From Flaccisagitta enflata (taxonomy: Eukaryota; Chaetognatha; Sagittoidea; Aphragmophora), in assembly GCA_965153355.1 (NCBI GenBank), contig OZ231128.1, forward strand, positions 6,200,001 to 6,264,000: a stretch of DNA of 64,000 nucleotides, given 5' to 3'. Position 1 is the stretch's first letter, and each line of letters begins with the position of its first letter. The translations under genes and the position numbers were made by a program. This document shows positions 44,650 through 55,200 of this stretch, piece after piece. The notes below the pieces were generated by a model that saw only the letters and a program-made list of their open reading frames with translations, was not told the DNA's origin and did not search any database.

Positions 44650-45260
44650 CCGATTCGAAGACGAACTTGTTGGAGCATTCATTGTGAGAGTTGTGGTTGT
44701 TTATAATTTGTACGGTGGTAAGATGGTGTCCTCTGAGATGAATGGTGATGGAGATGTTGGAGCGTCCATTGTGAAAGTTGTGGTTGTTTACAACTTATAC
44801 GGTGGTGGGGTTGTATCCTGCGAAGCTGAAGATGAATGGTGGGATTTTTGTTGGGGCGTCCATTAGACTCATTTTTCTCCGAAGTTTTTCAAGATTGTGA
44901 GAGTTGTGGTTGTTTACAACTTATACGGTGGTAGGGTTGCATCCTGCGAAGTTAAAGATGACCGGTGGGATTTTTGTTGGGGGTTTTGTTTTTTTTTTGT
45001 TTTTTTTTGTAGAGTCCAATGCGAAAGTTGTGATTGTTGACAACTTAAGGTTGAACGGTGGCATTGTGGGTTTGGCACAGTTGATCGGTGGTAGGGTTGT
45101 ATTTTTCCAAGTTGAAGATAACCGGTGGCGGGGTTTTCGTTGGAGAATCCATTGGGAAAGTTGTGATTTTTGACAACTTGTACGGCGACATTGTTGAGCG
45201 GTGGTGATGTTGTGTCCTTCCATGTTGAAGATGAACGGTGGTGGGTAGTTTTGAACTTAT
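44650..45260. repeat. Degenerate tandem repeat in the nested element, about 100-140 bp unit
   Basis: Four to five units with GAGAGTTGTGGTTGTTTACA, ACTTATACGGTGG, GGTTGTATCCTGCGAAG, TGAAGATGAACGGTGG and TTTTTGTTGGGG. Short frames here on both strands follow the repeat and are not genes. Confidence 0.8.
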
Positions 45261-46516
45261 GTTATTTGTTTCCGTTGATGCGACCATTCAGGAGTTTGTA
45301 TTTATGCATTGTTGACGGCGTTGCTGGCAATGCGATTTCTCCATGTGTCGGGCGGCGTAGTTTTCCTTCGATGGTTGGAGAGGAGAAAAGGAATAATTAC
45401 GAAGTGGTGGTGGCGTTAGGTCTTCGCCACGGTGTTCTTAATACATGTTTCGCGAATGAATTGTTCTTCAAACATGGCGACTCAGAATAACTGGATCATA
45501 AGGTTCCCATCCAAATGTGTCTGCTGCTAGGATGGAAAGCGAAGAGGTAAGGGGAGATTAAAGATGGGGAGGAGATATTGGCGTCGTCTTGCAATGAGAG
45601 GGAACTCGGCATTTCCACCACCCTAATGTCAGCGGAATAGCTTCACTTCGTAGCCGCCCTTGGTCCCACATATGACGGAAATTTGACTCCTTCCACTCGT
45701 TTCAGGCGCGCAGGTTAGTCCATCAATCATGCCCCCCAATCATACAGGGTTAAGTGTCCAGGTTAGAGAAATTCAGTCGCCATTCCGTGAAATGGGGTAG
45801 AAAGGCGTTAACGCTGTGGTTGCTGCTCCAATGAAAGAAAGTAGGCGGTTGGCTGGGTTTCCACTTGTGCGATGACCGAGAGTCCTGATTAGAAAATAAG
45901 ATGGGGGAAGTAATAAATGAGCGGATAAATCGAAGCAGCGACATAGTTCAGACTTGATTTTTCTTCCAGCCAGGTGTGTGAAAGAGGTGATCCCGATGAT
46001 AATCTTGAAGTTGCTGTTGGGTTGGTGAGTCTTCTTTTCTGGTAAATTTCGCGGTGAATCTTTCTACGTCTTCGGATCTGGACAGCGACTTTTGGAATTG
46101 CCATCTTCTCCATTTCTTGCGATGATATTGCTTCATAGACGCTACCAAAAGAATGATAAGTCGCGACGTGATTAAAAGACGGATCCGATTAATTACATGT
46201 TTACAGGAGAGCTCGGTTTAAAAGTGGGCCACAAATATGCAGCTTGTGCATACAGGCGAATATACAATATGTACAAGTGATGAAAGGATCGGTAAAAGAG
46301 CGAATACAGATGCCAAGATGCCAAGATGGCATTAAATGCAGGATGAGCGTGTCGGTAAAGAGGGCCAGAAATGAAAATGGGTCGGTGCGGTGGGTCCAAA
46401 ATTGGTTCCATGAGAGATAAAATCGGTACAGGGGGGTCTTTAAAAGGTGGACGATGAATGAAATGTCGATGTTGAGAAGCAGGCGGCAGTAGTCTCTTTG
46501 AGGCGGGGATGGTCTT

Positions 46517-47551
46517 TTAGGTGTCCCGTCTGTCAGGTGCAGATGAGTAGGCGCTGGATGCACAGATGCCACCTCTGGATGTTCCGAAGTCTCGATATTG
46601 GCGGTGGTTATGTATGAGTGGGGCACTTCTCCGACTTTGAATTTCCTCCATTTTTCTCTCCAAAGTTCTTAGTCGTCTGCTTGTGTCATTTTTGAAGTTT
46701 ACTGATGCAACCAATTCCTGATTTTCTCGGTTTGTCTGTTCCTGCTTCATGCGACGTTGCTTGACTGCTTGAAACTTTTGCGCGGATTTCAGAGCATTCT
46801 CCACCGTCCTGTCGCCGTCGTGTAATTGTTGGTCAACAAAATTGTGGTAGTCCACGGGCAGTCCCGCCAAGAAGCGACTGAGGTATGCCTTTTTGAGCGG
46901 TTTTGTTAGGCCTCGGAGATCCACATCGTATTTGTCGACGTAACGGACAACGTTCCCCTTGTAAACATGAAGGGGTTCCTTTTCATCCCATCTGTATGCT
47001 TGGAAGTCCGTCTGCCAATTCTGTCTGATCCTGGGATCCTCGAAGCTCTCTTCAAGCTCCAAAATAAGGTTGGGCCAATCATCCTGATATTTGCAATTTT
47101 CGAAGATGTTGAAGGCTGCTGAGTTGAGGTATGCTGGAAGCATCTGCAGGCACAGTCGGTGGAGTTCTTTTGTGGTCTTTGGGCACAGAAAGCCTTTTGT
47201 GATGCATATATATTGCTTGACCCAAGCTGTCCAGTCGGCATCTTCATCACCAAACTCAAACGGTTCAAGATTAGGTAGAGCGGCTATGCCTCTGTCGAGG
47301 AAATCTTCGTCACCACTGGAGCTGTCTTTCTGTGCCTTTGGTTTGCCAAATTTCGGGTTGCTGTGTCCGCTGGGTAGGGATTGAAGTTGAGCGGTGTTTA
47401 ATAGTTTTCTGGTTGTTTCCATTGCGGTTGATAATTCGTTCATTTGAATCTGCATTTGCTTCATCATGGCAGCCAATTCCTCCAAGCTGGGTGTTGATTC
47501 AGTGTGTTTGTTTTCATTGCCGAATGGCAGGGATTCCTTGGATCCGCTCAT
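46517..47551 (-). CDS. Gag-like protein of the nested LTR element, about 344 aa
   Basis: The first true ATG of the frame is at 47551 (MSGSKESLPFGNENK). An N-terminal coiled segment (LEELAAMMKQMQIQMNELST) is followed by a capsid-like helical region: DADWTAWVKQYICITKGFLC, LHRLCLQMLPAYLNSAAFNI, WPNLILELEESFEDPRIRQN, KPLKKAYLSRFLAGLPVDYH. The spacing of Trp, Gln and FL.GLP resembles the retrotransposon Gag family. A second coiled region (RRLRTLERKMEEIQSRR) lies near the end. There is no CCHC zinc knuckle and no protease or polymerase follows. Likely role is to form the particle for its own RNA, with enzymes from another element. The frame is intact, consistent with recent activity. Confidence 0.8.
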   Translation of the reverse strand: MSGSKESLPFGNENKHTESTPSLEELAAMMKQMQIQMNELSTAMETTRKLLNTAQLQSLPSGHSNPKFGKPKAQKDSSSGDEDFLDRGIAALPNLEPFEFGDEDADWTAWVKQYICITKGFLCPKTTKELHRLCLQMLPAYLNSAAFNIFENCKYQDDWPNLILELEESFEDPRIRQNWQTDFQAYRWDEKEPLHVYKGNVVRYVDKYDVDLRGLTKPLKKAYLSRFLAGLPVDYHNFVDQQLHDGDRTVENALKSAQKFQAVKQRRMKQEQTNRENQELVASVNFKNDTSRRLRTLERKMEEIQSRRSAPLIHNHRQYRDFGTSRGGICASSAYSSAPDRRDT

Positions 47552-48523
47552 TTTTGATCTGGGTTGGTTGGCTTTGGCCAAGAAGTTGATTGGGATTGGC
47601 CGGATTCAGTTGTCCTAGAAGTTTGCGAGACTGAATGGGGGTGGGTGTTTTTCGGGGTGTGATGTGTCCAGAAAGTTTGAGAGATTGAGCGTGGGTGTGT
47701 GTTTTCGGTTGGAATGTGTCCTAGTTTGAGAGGTAGAACGGGTGGAATGTGTCCTAGAAGTTTGAGACAGGACGAGAGTGGGTGTGGATCAGGATGATGG
47801 TCTTTGGTGGAGGTTGAAAGGAGAGCGTTCGGAATTTCACCATTGAGGATGCTGCCGGATGCGTTGCTTCTCAACTTGACAGGCGCCAGACAGCGCGAGG
47901 ATAAATTGTTTGGGTTCTTTTAATGTCACATGGACAAGGCGGATAAAGTCAAGAGTTAAAATCAACAAATTGCAAAATTTCTTTGCAAGAATCAAGAGTC
48001 AGAAAATTGCGAAGCTGTCCCCCTTTTTAACCGCGGGTGCTCCTAGCTGATACAAACAGTAATTTACAGTCTTATTTTGTCATGGCGTCGCTGGAGGGAT
48101 ACAAGTGATGAGGGAAAGTTCAGACCGATAGTTCTCACCGCCGTCCGTGTCGCCCTAGTCGTGGGGGTACTTCGTCTCGCTGACACCACCATACTAGACA
48201 GGATGTCGTTACTTTCGGCCCAGAGCATCGGCAGCACACGTTGGTTGTGCAGTGGTCCTCGAAATGAAAATGGTGAATGGTGAAAGGAACAGAAGGTCGT
48301 AGGCCAACAGCGGCGAGATTGCGGGCGTTCCGACCTGGGCCAGCTGCCACCAGGCCACTTAAGTCCAGGTAGTATCCTCTGCAGTAGGTTCACCCCGGTT
48401 CATCAGGAAATCTTTTATGGCGAGAGAATGGATAGGATCTCCAGCGGCGCCTCTTTAGATGCGTCCCCCTTTCAAGTTCGCCTCCCGCGATATACGGAAG
48501 GGGAAAGGACGATGCACCATAAA

Positions 48524-48990
48524 TGTAAGGGAAAATGTCCGGTGTAGAGACTTGCCTCCGCGCTTCCTCCTTGGTAATGTTTCCCTTCGTTACCACGCGT
48601 TTGCCCGGTTACGGGGGAATGCATCTACGGTCAAAGGACGACAAAAGGTAATTCTCTCCAACGATGTAGACTAAGTATCAGCTATTACTAGGAGCACCCG
48701 CCCTGTATTATCTGGCGAGGCATAACAATGAATACATGAGTAACAATGATCATCAATAGCGATGTACGGTATCACAGTATCTCTTTAAGCTGGACCATAG
48801 TCTCATCAGGCTCGACCATAGTCCTGGTAGGCTCAACCACAGTCCCGGTAGGCTCAGCCACAGTCCCGGTAGGCTCAGCCACAGTCCCGGTAGGCTCAGC
48901 CACAGATCGCTGCTGCGTCGCCGCTGCATCGCCGCCGCATCTTCGCTGCGCCGTCGCCGCGTCGCCGTCTGCAGAGAATCCGTCCTGACA
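48524..48990 (-). repeat. 5' LTR (minus orientation) of the nested element
   Basis: 467 bp, the same sequence as 43450-43915 apart from 21-bp repeat number, a short CGC-rich insertion and the second residue group of the terminus. Confidence 0.9.
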
Positions 48991-50086
48991 CATGGCCATC
49001 TCAAAATGTCATAAGCCGTAGCAAAGAACGAGGGCCAACAGGGTGCAAATCGCAACCAAAAGGATGATCTATGTGATAAATACATGACAAGAGTTGTTTA
49101 TTTCAAAGTTTGATTCGTTTGTCTTAGGTGATTCGCGCCGCTCAGTTTATCCCTTTCCTTTTTTTTCTACCCTTTGCGGCCCGCTGTTTCTGACAGCATT
49201 GGGTCGCGATGTCTCCCATCACACCACTTGTCCTCTGCTGATCCGACTACCTTTCTCAACTGGCGTAATTGTCCATTTCAAGATTCGTCTTGATCCAATG
49301 TCAAGTCAAGCCATCAAGCAATGCATCTACTTCATCAAGTGGTCCAGTCATGGCAAACTGTCCTTTGTCAAATCCTGCATCCCCATTACAACTTCCTGCA
49401 GCCCAGCAACCGAATCCTCTTCATCCTCCATTGCGTCACAATGTAATTTGCATCGATGACCCAAGAATTTGGCCGTGGTTGTTCCCGTTGAATGGAACTC
49501 AATGCCTGGTGGTAAAATCTGCAAGTACAGTCGGCCACTGAAGGCTGTCTCACGTTGGCAAACATCCGTCCAAGGCTTGAAGGTCAAAGGTAAAAAAATT
49601 ACGGCGATGTCACCGCTTCCGCCATTATCAAAAAACAATTATGCTGCTTTGTCCGTTAGTGGCAGTTCTACCGCTGGAACCCTGGGAAAGTTATTGAAAG
49701 CTACAATGGTGCCGCTGCCGTTTGAGAACGAGTGGTGGAAATGCACAAACTCCAATGGACAGATTACGACACAGACATGCCTTACGCGAGAGTTCGATTT
49801 ATTAAGCGGACATCAGTGACAGCAACACGGCCATCAATTTTCCCATCAAATTCATTAAATGCGCTAAGAAGAGGTTCTGCCGCAGCTAATCCGAAATAGA
49901 GCATCTCTGTCCAATTGCGACGTCCAAATGGTTTGAAAGCATGGATGCATCGATCTCCGGTAATATGGTATGGACCCTTCACCACATGATGGCGACAACA
50001 AATTCTCAGGGTTGCAAGATTTTCCCCTCTTTCCCATTTTCTCTCTTATTGTCCTCTCCTCTCCTCGGGAGCAAACGTGGAGTTGA

Positions 50087-50150
<64 letters not shown>
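50087..50150. repeat. (CT)n microsatellite
   Basis: About 32 CT units in the interior of the large LTR element. Confidence 0.95.
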
Positions 50151-50152
<2 letters not shown>

Positions 50153-50164
50153 TCCTTCCAACCA

Positions 50165-50560
50165 CACTTCAGGGATGCAAGAAGTTTCCGCTTCTTTTTC
50201 GTCCTTCATAGAGATGCAAGAATTTCTCTGCCTTTCTCTTTCACATTAACCAAGAATTTCCCTCTTTCACAAGGATGCAAGAATTTCCCTCTTTCAAAAG
50301 GATGCAAGAATTTCCCTCTTTCAAAAGGACGCAAGAATTTCCCTCTTTCTCAAGGATGAAAGAATTTTCCTCTTTCTCAAGGATGCAAGAATTTCCCTCT
50401 TTCTCAAGGATGAAGAATTTCCCTCTTTATCAAGGATGCAAGAATTTCCCTCTTTCTCAAGGATGCAAGTATTTCCCTCTTTCTCAAGGATGCAAGAATT
50501 TCCCTCTTTCTCAAGGATGCAAGAATTTCCCTCTTTCAAAAGGATGCAAGAGTTCCCTCT
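50165..50560. repeat. 27-bp minisatellite GGATGCAAGAATTTCCCTCT
   Basis: About 13 units, continued by TTCTCAA or TTCAAAA, with small length variants. Interior of the large LTR element. Open frames on both strands follow the unit (27 is a multiple of three) and are not treated as genes. Confidence 0.92.
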
Positions 50561-51689
50561 ACTTCCTTGCCCATTTCGTACACATCAGGGAATCACAAAC
50601 TCTAGAATAACCTTTCATGAAAGTTTGAAATTCTAAGGCGCTCACCGTCTGATCTTGATTTCAAGGGTAATCCACAAACTCTGCCCAAAAGGATTTGGTA
50701 GCCTTAAGAACCATAAGGGAATCAATTGATGCCACAAACAACGCGACGCCACCCGAGAAGTTTCGAATACGAACGACATCATGAAAAATCTGCCTTACAT
50801 CAACGTCTTCATTCTCTTATCGCTCCAAAGTTCACAAATGGCCATGAAGATCTTTTCACGTTCTCAATTCGGATGGTGACTCAATTATGTTGAATTACAA
50901 GCGCAATATTTGTCATGATAGGCTGACTTATAATTTCTCCCTCCCCCTTCCCGTTTTTCTAAATGTCATTTGCCCGCTGCCATTTGGTAACATTGGGTTA
51001 TGGCATCCACATCCCTTAATGTTATCTATTACTGGTTTTTTTCTAACATCTCCCGTTAGTTCTAGTTAAAGCTCATTTTTTTTAGGCTATTCTCTCGATC
51101 GTCACCCTTTTTCCCCATGCTGTGGATTCAAACTGAAAATTTCCCTTTGATTTTTTTTCCCTATTGCCGTCAGTCCGCTACTACTGGTAGCATTGGGTTG
51201 ATGACACCCCCCCCCGTTCATTTTTTATAGTAAGAGCTGTTGACAATTAAGATTCGTCTATTATCTTGTCTTTTTACGGTTCCCCCAAAATTGTCAGTGT
51301 GATCCATTTCCCTATTTTTTCTCCTCAGCCTTCCAGCCCGCTATCACTTGAAGCATTGGGTTGATGGCATCCCTTTCCGCAAAACTATCTTTCACTGTAA
51401 ACGTTTTTACGAGAATTTCTCTTTGGTTATGGGTCCCTCTTTTTCACCTTAAAATTATTAGTCAGTCTTGCGCTTTATTAATGGATCCATAAATGACGCT
51501 CAGCCGATTTCACCATCATCGTCCATTCCTACCTTTCTGCCAACAAGCAACATCATTAGCCCATCATCGGCAAGTTGGATTCAATTACAAAGCTGTTCTC
51601 TCGTCGTCGACTTTTGTGAACCTTCGCTTCGATGCCTACTTACAAGTTCCCTCCGCGCCGACTTTTGATTTCCCTCGGCGTTGACTTTC

Positions 51690-51985
51690 AAACACCATTA
51701 GCGCTGACTGCTGCGCTCCTTTGGCGCTGACTCACGAGTTCCTTTGGCGCTGAATTACGAGTTCACTCGGCGCTGACTCACGACTTCCCTTGGCGCTGAC
51801 TCACGAGTTCCCTCGGCGCTGACTCACGAGTTCCCTCCGCGCTGACTCACGAGTTCCCTCCGCGCTGACTTACGAGTTCCCTCCGCGCTGACTTACAAGT
51901 TCCCTCTGCGCTGACTTACGAGTTCCCTCCACGCTCACATACGAGTTCTCTTGGTGCTGACTTCCGAGCTCCCTTGGCGCCGACC
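51690..51985. repeat. 27-bp minisatellite GCGCTGACTCACGAGTTCCC
   Basis: About 10-11 units with TCGGC, TTGGC or TCCGC spacers. Interior of the large LTR element. Confidence 0.88.
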
Positions 51986-51994
51986 GTTGAGGAG

Positions 51995-52225
51995 CCCTCT
52001 TGGTGATGACCTTGGAGCCCCCCCCCGTGACTATCTTGAGCCCCCTTGGTGACAATCTCGGAGCCCCCTTGGTGACAATGTTGGAGCCCCCTTGGTGACA
52101 ATGTTGGAGCCCCCTTGGTGACAATCTTGGAGCCCCCTTGGTGACAATCTTGGAGCCCCCTTGGTGACAATCTTGGAGCCCGCCTGGTGACAATCTTGAA
52201 GCACCTCCTGGTGACAATCCTGAAA
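51995..52225. repeat. 23-bp minisatellite TTGGTGACAATCTTGGAGCC
   Basis: About nine units, each ending in CCC before the next TTGGTG. Directly adjacent to the previous array. Interior of the large LTR element. Confidence 0.9.
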
Positions 52226-52399
52226 CCCTTCTACGACGTCTACTTATCCCTCTGGCTTTTCATCGACTTCGCCTAATAACAACATCTCACCCAGTTATTT
52301 GATTTTAATGTTTTGCGTTAAGATAACAATTTTGTATTCATTTTAACTTGTTTTCGTCTCTTCTCTATCGATCTCTTTAAAGTTTACGTTTCTAAACTT

Positions 52400-54487
52400 A
52401 GTACAAATTGAACCAAAGAAAAATGAATCCTTTAAAAAAAAAAAAAAAATGCCGTTAATTGATGTCTGTTGCTCTTGACGTTTGTCCCAAATTTATGGAT
52501 GGGAAAATATGACGATTTTTGTTTATTTGAGTTGCCCTTAAAATGCCGTTTTCATTTTCGAGTTTTCAATGTATTCAAATTGCCCAAAAAAAAAAAAAAA
52601 AAAAAAAAAGAAATTCGAATTACATGATCATCTTTTTAATGATGTTGGCTTTACATTTTTAATGTATTTCGCCCCTTTGTTTACCTTTTGTTATTTAACC
52701 TCTGACCACCCGTAGAATTCTTAATTTTCTTTTCCTCATTTACAAGTCTTATTACTGGTTATTATTCATTTTTTGATTTTGGTCATTAACGTGCCTTATA
52801 TATCAATCGTAAAAAAAAAAAAAGAAGCTTACCTTAGTATGTTATTATGTTGATACAGTTAGTCTTTTTTTTCTCTCTCCCTTCCCTCATTCTCCCCCCC
52901 CCCCCCCCCCCGAGAAAAAAATAGAAGGAAATTGTTGAAACATGGTTAATTACGGTTGGCGGTTCCCATTCCCCCTCCGTTTGCCCCCTCCTGCGTCCGT
53001 CTGTCTGTTCCTTTTATTGTTCATCCCCCCGCCAATGTTTGGGTACATAATCTATCCCGGTTCTTTTTAGTTGTGGGTTTTTCCCCCCATTTCTGTGTTC
53101 TCATTTTCTATTTCTAATCGTTTCCCCGTTAAGTTCAATAAACGTTTTCGTTATATCAATTTATGCACGCTTTCCTTTCCGTATTATTTCCCCCCCCCCC
53201 TTAGAATTTGATATTTGTTCCCATTTAAAAAAAAAAATAAATAAATAAATAAAAAGAAAAGTAAAAAAAAAGGAACTGAAATAAACAACCCCCCCCCCAA
53301 AAAAAAACAAAAAAAAACAAAAAATAAAATGAAAATGAAAATAAAAAAAAAATGAAAAAATTAAATGGGAACAAATCGTAAAGATCCACACATTTATTAA
53401 AGGCATGGTTGACCTTTCTATCTTAGAGAATTAGGGAATATTTCTGATTTCCCTTCTCTCCCCTTCCCTTTCGTCCGTTCATCCGTTTTGTGCTTCATAA
53501 TCTCTCCACTCTCCCCCCCCAGCCGCATTACTCGATTAAACTTTTATCACCGTTTCCTCAGCTGTGTAACTTAACAACTCAGTCTTCTAAATTTTAGTCC
53601 TCTGCTTCTTGGTTAAGTTTCCAGTTTATCTACGATCAAGTTTACCATTTATGACCTTAGTTTTATCCTTGTTCCATTTTTGACGTTGCTACAATCCTCT
53701 TTTTTCTTCCTTCTAGTCTTATTTTTTCTTTTTCTATTTTCCGTGTATCTTTCACCATTTTATTTCCTACTCCAGTGATTTCGTCGCTGTCCTTGAGGCA
53801 TGCGGTTACGATTTCACTGCTTCCCAACTTTGAAAATGAGGGCATTTTCGCTTGGAAAACACCAACGTTGGTTATTTAAAGAAAATGAGGGATATGGATG
53901 TTGCAAAATTTTTGGAATTGGTGTATCTCTTCATTGATGGTCTTGATATTTAGCTACCTCGTTTTTCATACGCGGTTAAACTGAGTGGTGTTAGCTTGAA
54001 AATCTTCCTTGTATCATTAGCCTCATTTTGATTTTGTATCTTGTTTTGAATCTTCCTTTTCTCAACTTGCGTTCTTAGTTTATAGCGTTTATGAAATTTA
54101 CTCAGTTGTTAAGTTTAATGATTCCATATCTAGTTAACAAATGCTTTAATATCTGTGTTTCGCATGTTCGACTTGTATTAAGAATGATAGCGTTTACTTA
54201 TGTACGTATTTGACTATGTACGTGGGATTCCGATTCATTGGGTTGTCTACTAAATTTTAGCATCTGAGCTTGCATTTTACGGTTTTTGGCTTCTTTACTA
54301 CCAGATTTTCCATTCTGGTCAATTGTTACTGTATCACAACTACTTTTACTACCATTCTTTAATTTGCCCGTTTTCATAATACTGGTCCGAGTATTTTCTT
54401 TTCTATTTTACCCGGGTTTTAAACTTGTTCCCCCTGATATGGTCAAAAAAACGAGGGCGTTTTTTATTTGGTAAAGCCTGACGTATA
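52400..54487. other. Interior of the large LTR element, homopolymer-rich, no gene
   Basis: A runs near 52430-52450, 52585-52610 and 53225-53355, and C runs near 52896-52912, 53191-53201 and 53289-53298. No retroelement protein motif, and no polypurine tract immediately before the right LTR at 54488 (the last bases read AAAGCCTGACGTATA). Confidence 0.6.
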
Positions 54488-55134
54488 TGTAACGGAGTGG
54501 TTTCAAGAGGGCAGCACCAGTGGCCGGAGAGCCTTGGTCAGCTGCAAGCTTAGGCCGGCGGTTGGCCTTGGCCGGCAGCAGATTACCGGCAAATGAGACC
54601 TGGAAGCTTGTGGTCTTCCAGAGTCTCATTAGCATATTGCAGTTTGGACATTAACCATTTCTGGTAGTCTTCTTACATTATTGTAGTATGTCTAGTGGTG
54701 GTCAGTTGGTAGCAAATGATAATACTGGATATATTGGATGATCATATATTGGATATATACTGTCATTGGTAAGAAATGTGATATTGATACTTTTGGTACT
54801 TATGATAATGATATTGTTCATAGGGTTTTTCAGTATCTCTGTACAAGCTATCATGTCAGCTCTTGACTTCCCCCTCTTGAGCTGGATATGTTGCTTGACA
54901 ACCATTCCTCCACCCCTCCTTCATCTCTGATATATTATGATAATAAATGAAGTCTCATCCTGATATCTGCCTTCTTCTATAGCTGAACAGTCAGGTTGAT
55001 ACCAGTAAGGCAAGGACATGGCAGGCTGTGACAGGTTAAGGGTAGTTGCCCTCAAGCAGTATGGTCAAGGACAAGGAAGAAGTAAGGAGCCCAGCTCTCA
55101 ACTATGGCAACCCCCGTCTTATCCACCTGTTGCA
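54488..55134 (+). repeat. Right LTR of the large element
   Basis: 647 bp, same length and ends as the left LTR. Followed by CATG and then the rest of the split MITE. Its right edge is 66 bases before the ATOX1 ATG, so its transcription signals could act on that gene. Confidence 0.93.
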
Positions 55135-55200
55135 CATGCTGTGATCGCGTTTCACAGGAACAAACGCGTTTTTCATCTTCACTAGAAACGCGCCCAAAGA

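Larger units (their letters stand above)
43450..48990 (-). mobile_element. Gag-only LTR retrotransposon nested in the large element
   Basis: LTR copies 43450-43915 and 48524-48990 begin TGTCAGGG or TGTAAGGG and end CCGTCCTGACA, so the termini are inverted (TGTCAGG/CCTGACA). CATG flanks both ends (43446-43449; 48991-48994). The only substantial gene is a Gag-like frame on the minus strand. In that orientation the 5' LTR is 48524-48990 and a primer-site-like TGGTGCATCGTCC follows it after four bases. An AAAAGGGTAG purine stretch precedes the 3' LTR. No pol is seen. Between the gag stop and the 3' LTR lie 2.6 kb of non-coding, partly repeated sequence. Confidence 0.9.
49170..51375 (+). repeat. 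Hairpin-ATTGGGT units, group 2 (four copies)
   Basis: Copies at about 49179-49208 (GCCCGCTGTTTCTGACAGC, ATTGGGTCGCGATG), 50973-51002 (GCCCGCTGCCATTTGGTAAC, ATTGGGTTATGGC), 51173-51202 (GTCCGCTACTACTGGTAGC, ATTGGGTTGATGAC) and 51337-51366 (GCCCGCTATCACTTGAAGC, ATTGGGTTGATGGC). The stem changes from GCTG/CAGC to GCTAC/GTAGC with both sides altered. All are in the large LTR element's own interior, on the same strand as group 1. Confidence 0.7.
39325..55134 (+). mobile_element. Large LTR retrotransposon without recognisable coding capacity
   Basis: Two 647 bp LTRs (39325-39971 and 54488-55134) differ at two positions that I could see, begin TG and end CA, and are flanked by CATG on both sides (39321-39324; 55135-55138). 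A primer-binding-like site, TGGTGCATGACCGGAGTG, starts one base after the left LTR and resembles the complement of a tRNA-Gly 3' end, which sets plus orientation. Removing the nested element at 43450-48990 leaves about 9 kb of interior. No gag, protease, reverse transcriptase, RNase H or integrase motif was seen in any frame, and no clear polypurine tract before the right LTR. The interior is made of several minisatellites and recurring hairpins. Mobilisation would need proteins from elsewhere, as in the non-autonomous LARD class of plants. Confidence 0.9.
39129..55195. mobile_element. CGCTCGCTC-core MITE, copy B, split by a 15.8 kb LTR element
   Basis: The left part, 39129-39324 (GGGTGCGTTTCTAGTC, GGGCCACTCGG, degenerate CGCTCGCTC, TTGAAATTCTTGAATATGTG), and the right part, 55135-55195 (GTGATCGCGTTTCACAGGAA ... 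TTCACTAGAAACGCGCCC), together reconstitute the order seen in uninterrupted copy A at 23258-23520. The outer ends are 15 bp inverted repeats (GGGTGCGTTTCTAGT / ACTAGAAACGCGCCC). The right end is five bases before the ATOX1 ATG. Confidence 0.85.

Noticed and set aside
50275-50610. Plus-strand frame with repeated QEFPSFSRM units, and its antisense
   Set aside because: It is the 27-bp minisatellite read in frame; no start context, flanking exons or conservation argue for a protein.
39972-54487. Search for reverse transcriptase (YxDD), integrase and protease motifs in the large LTR element
   Set aside because: None was seen in any frame by eye; diverged fragments cannot be excluded without a profile search.
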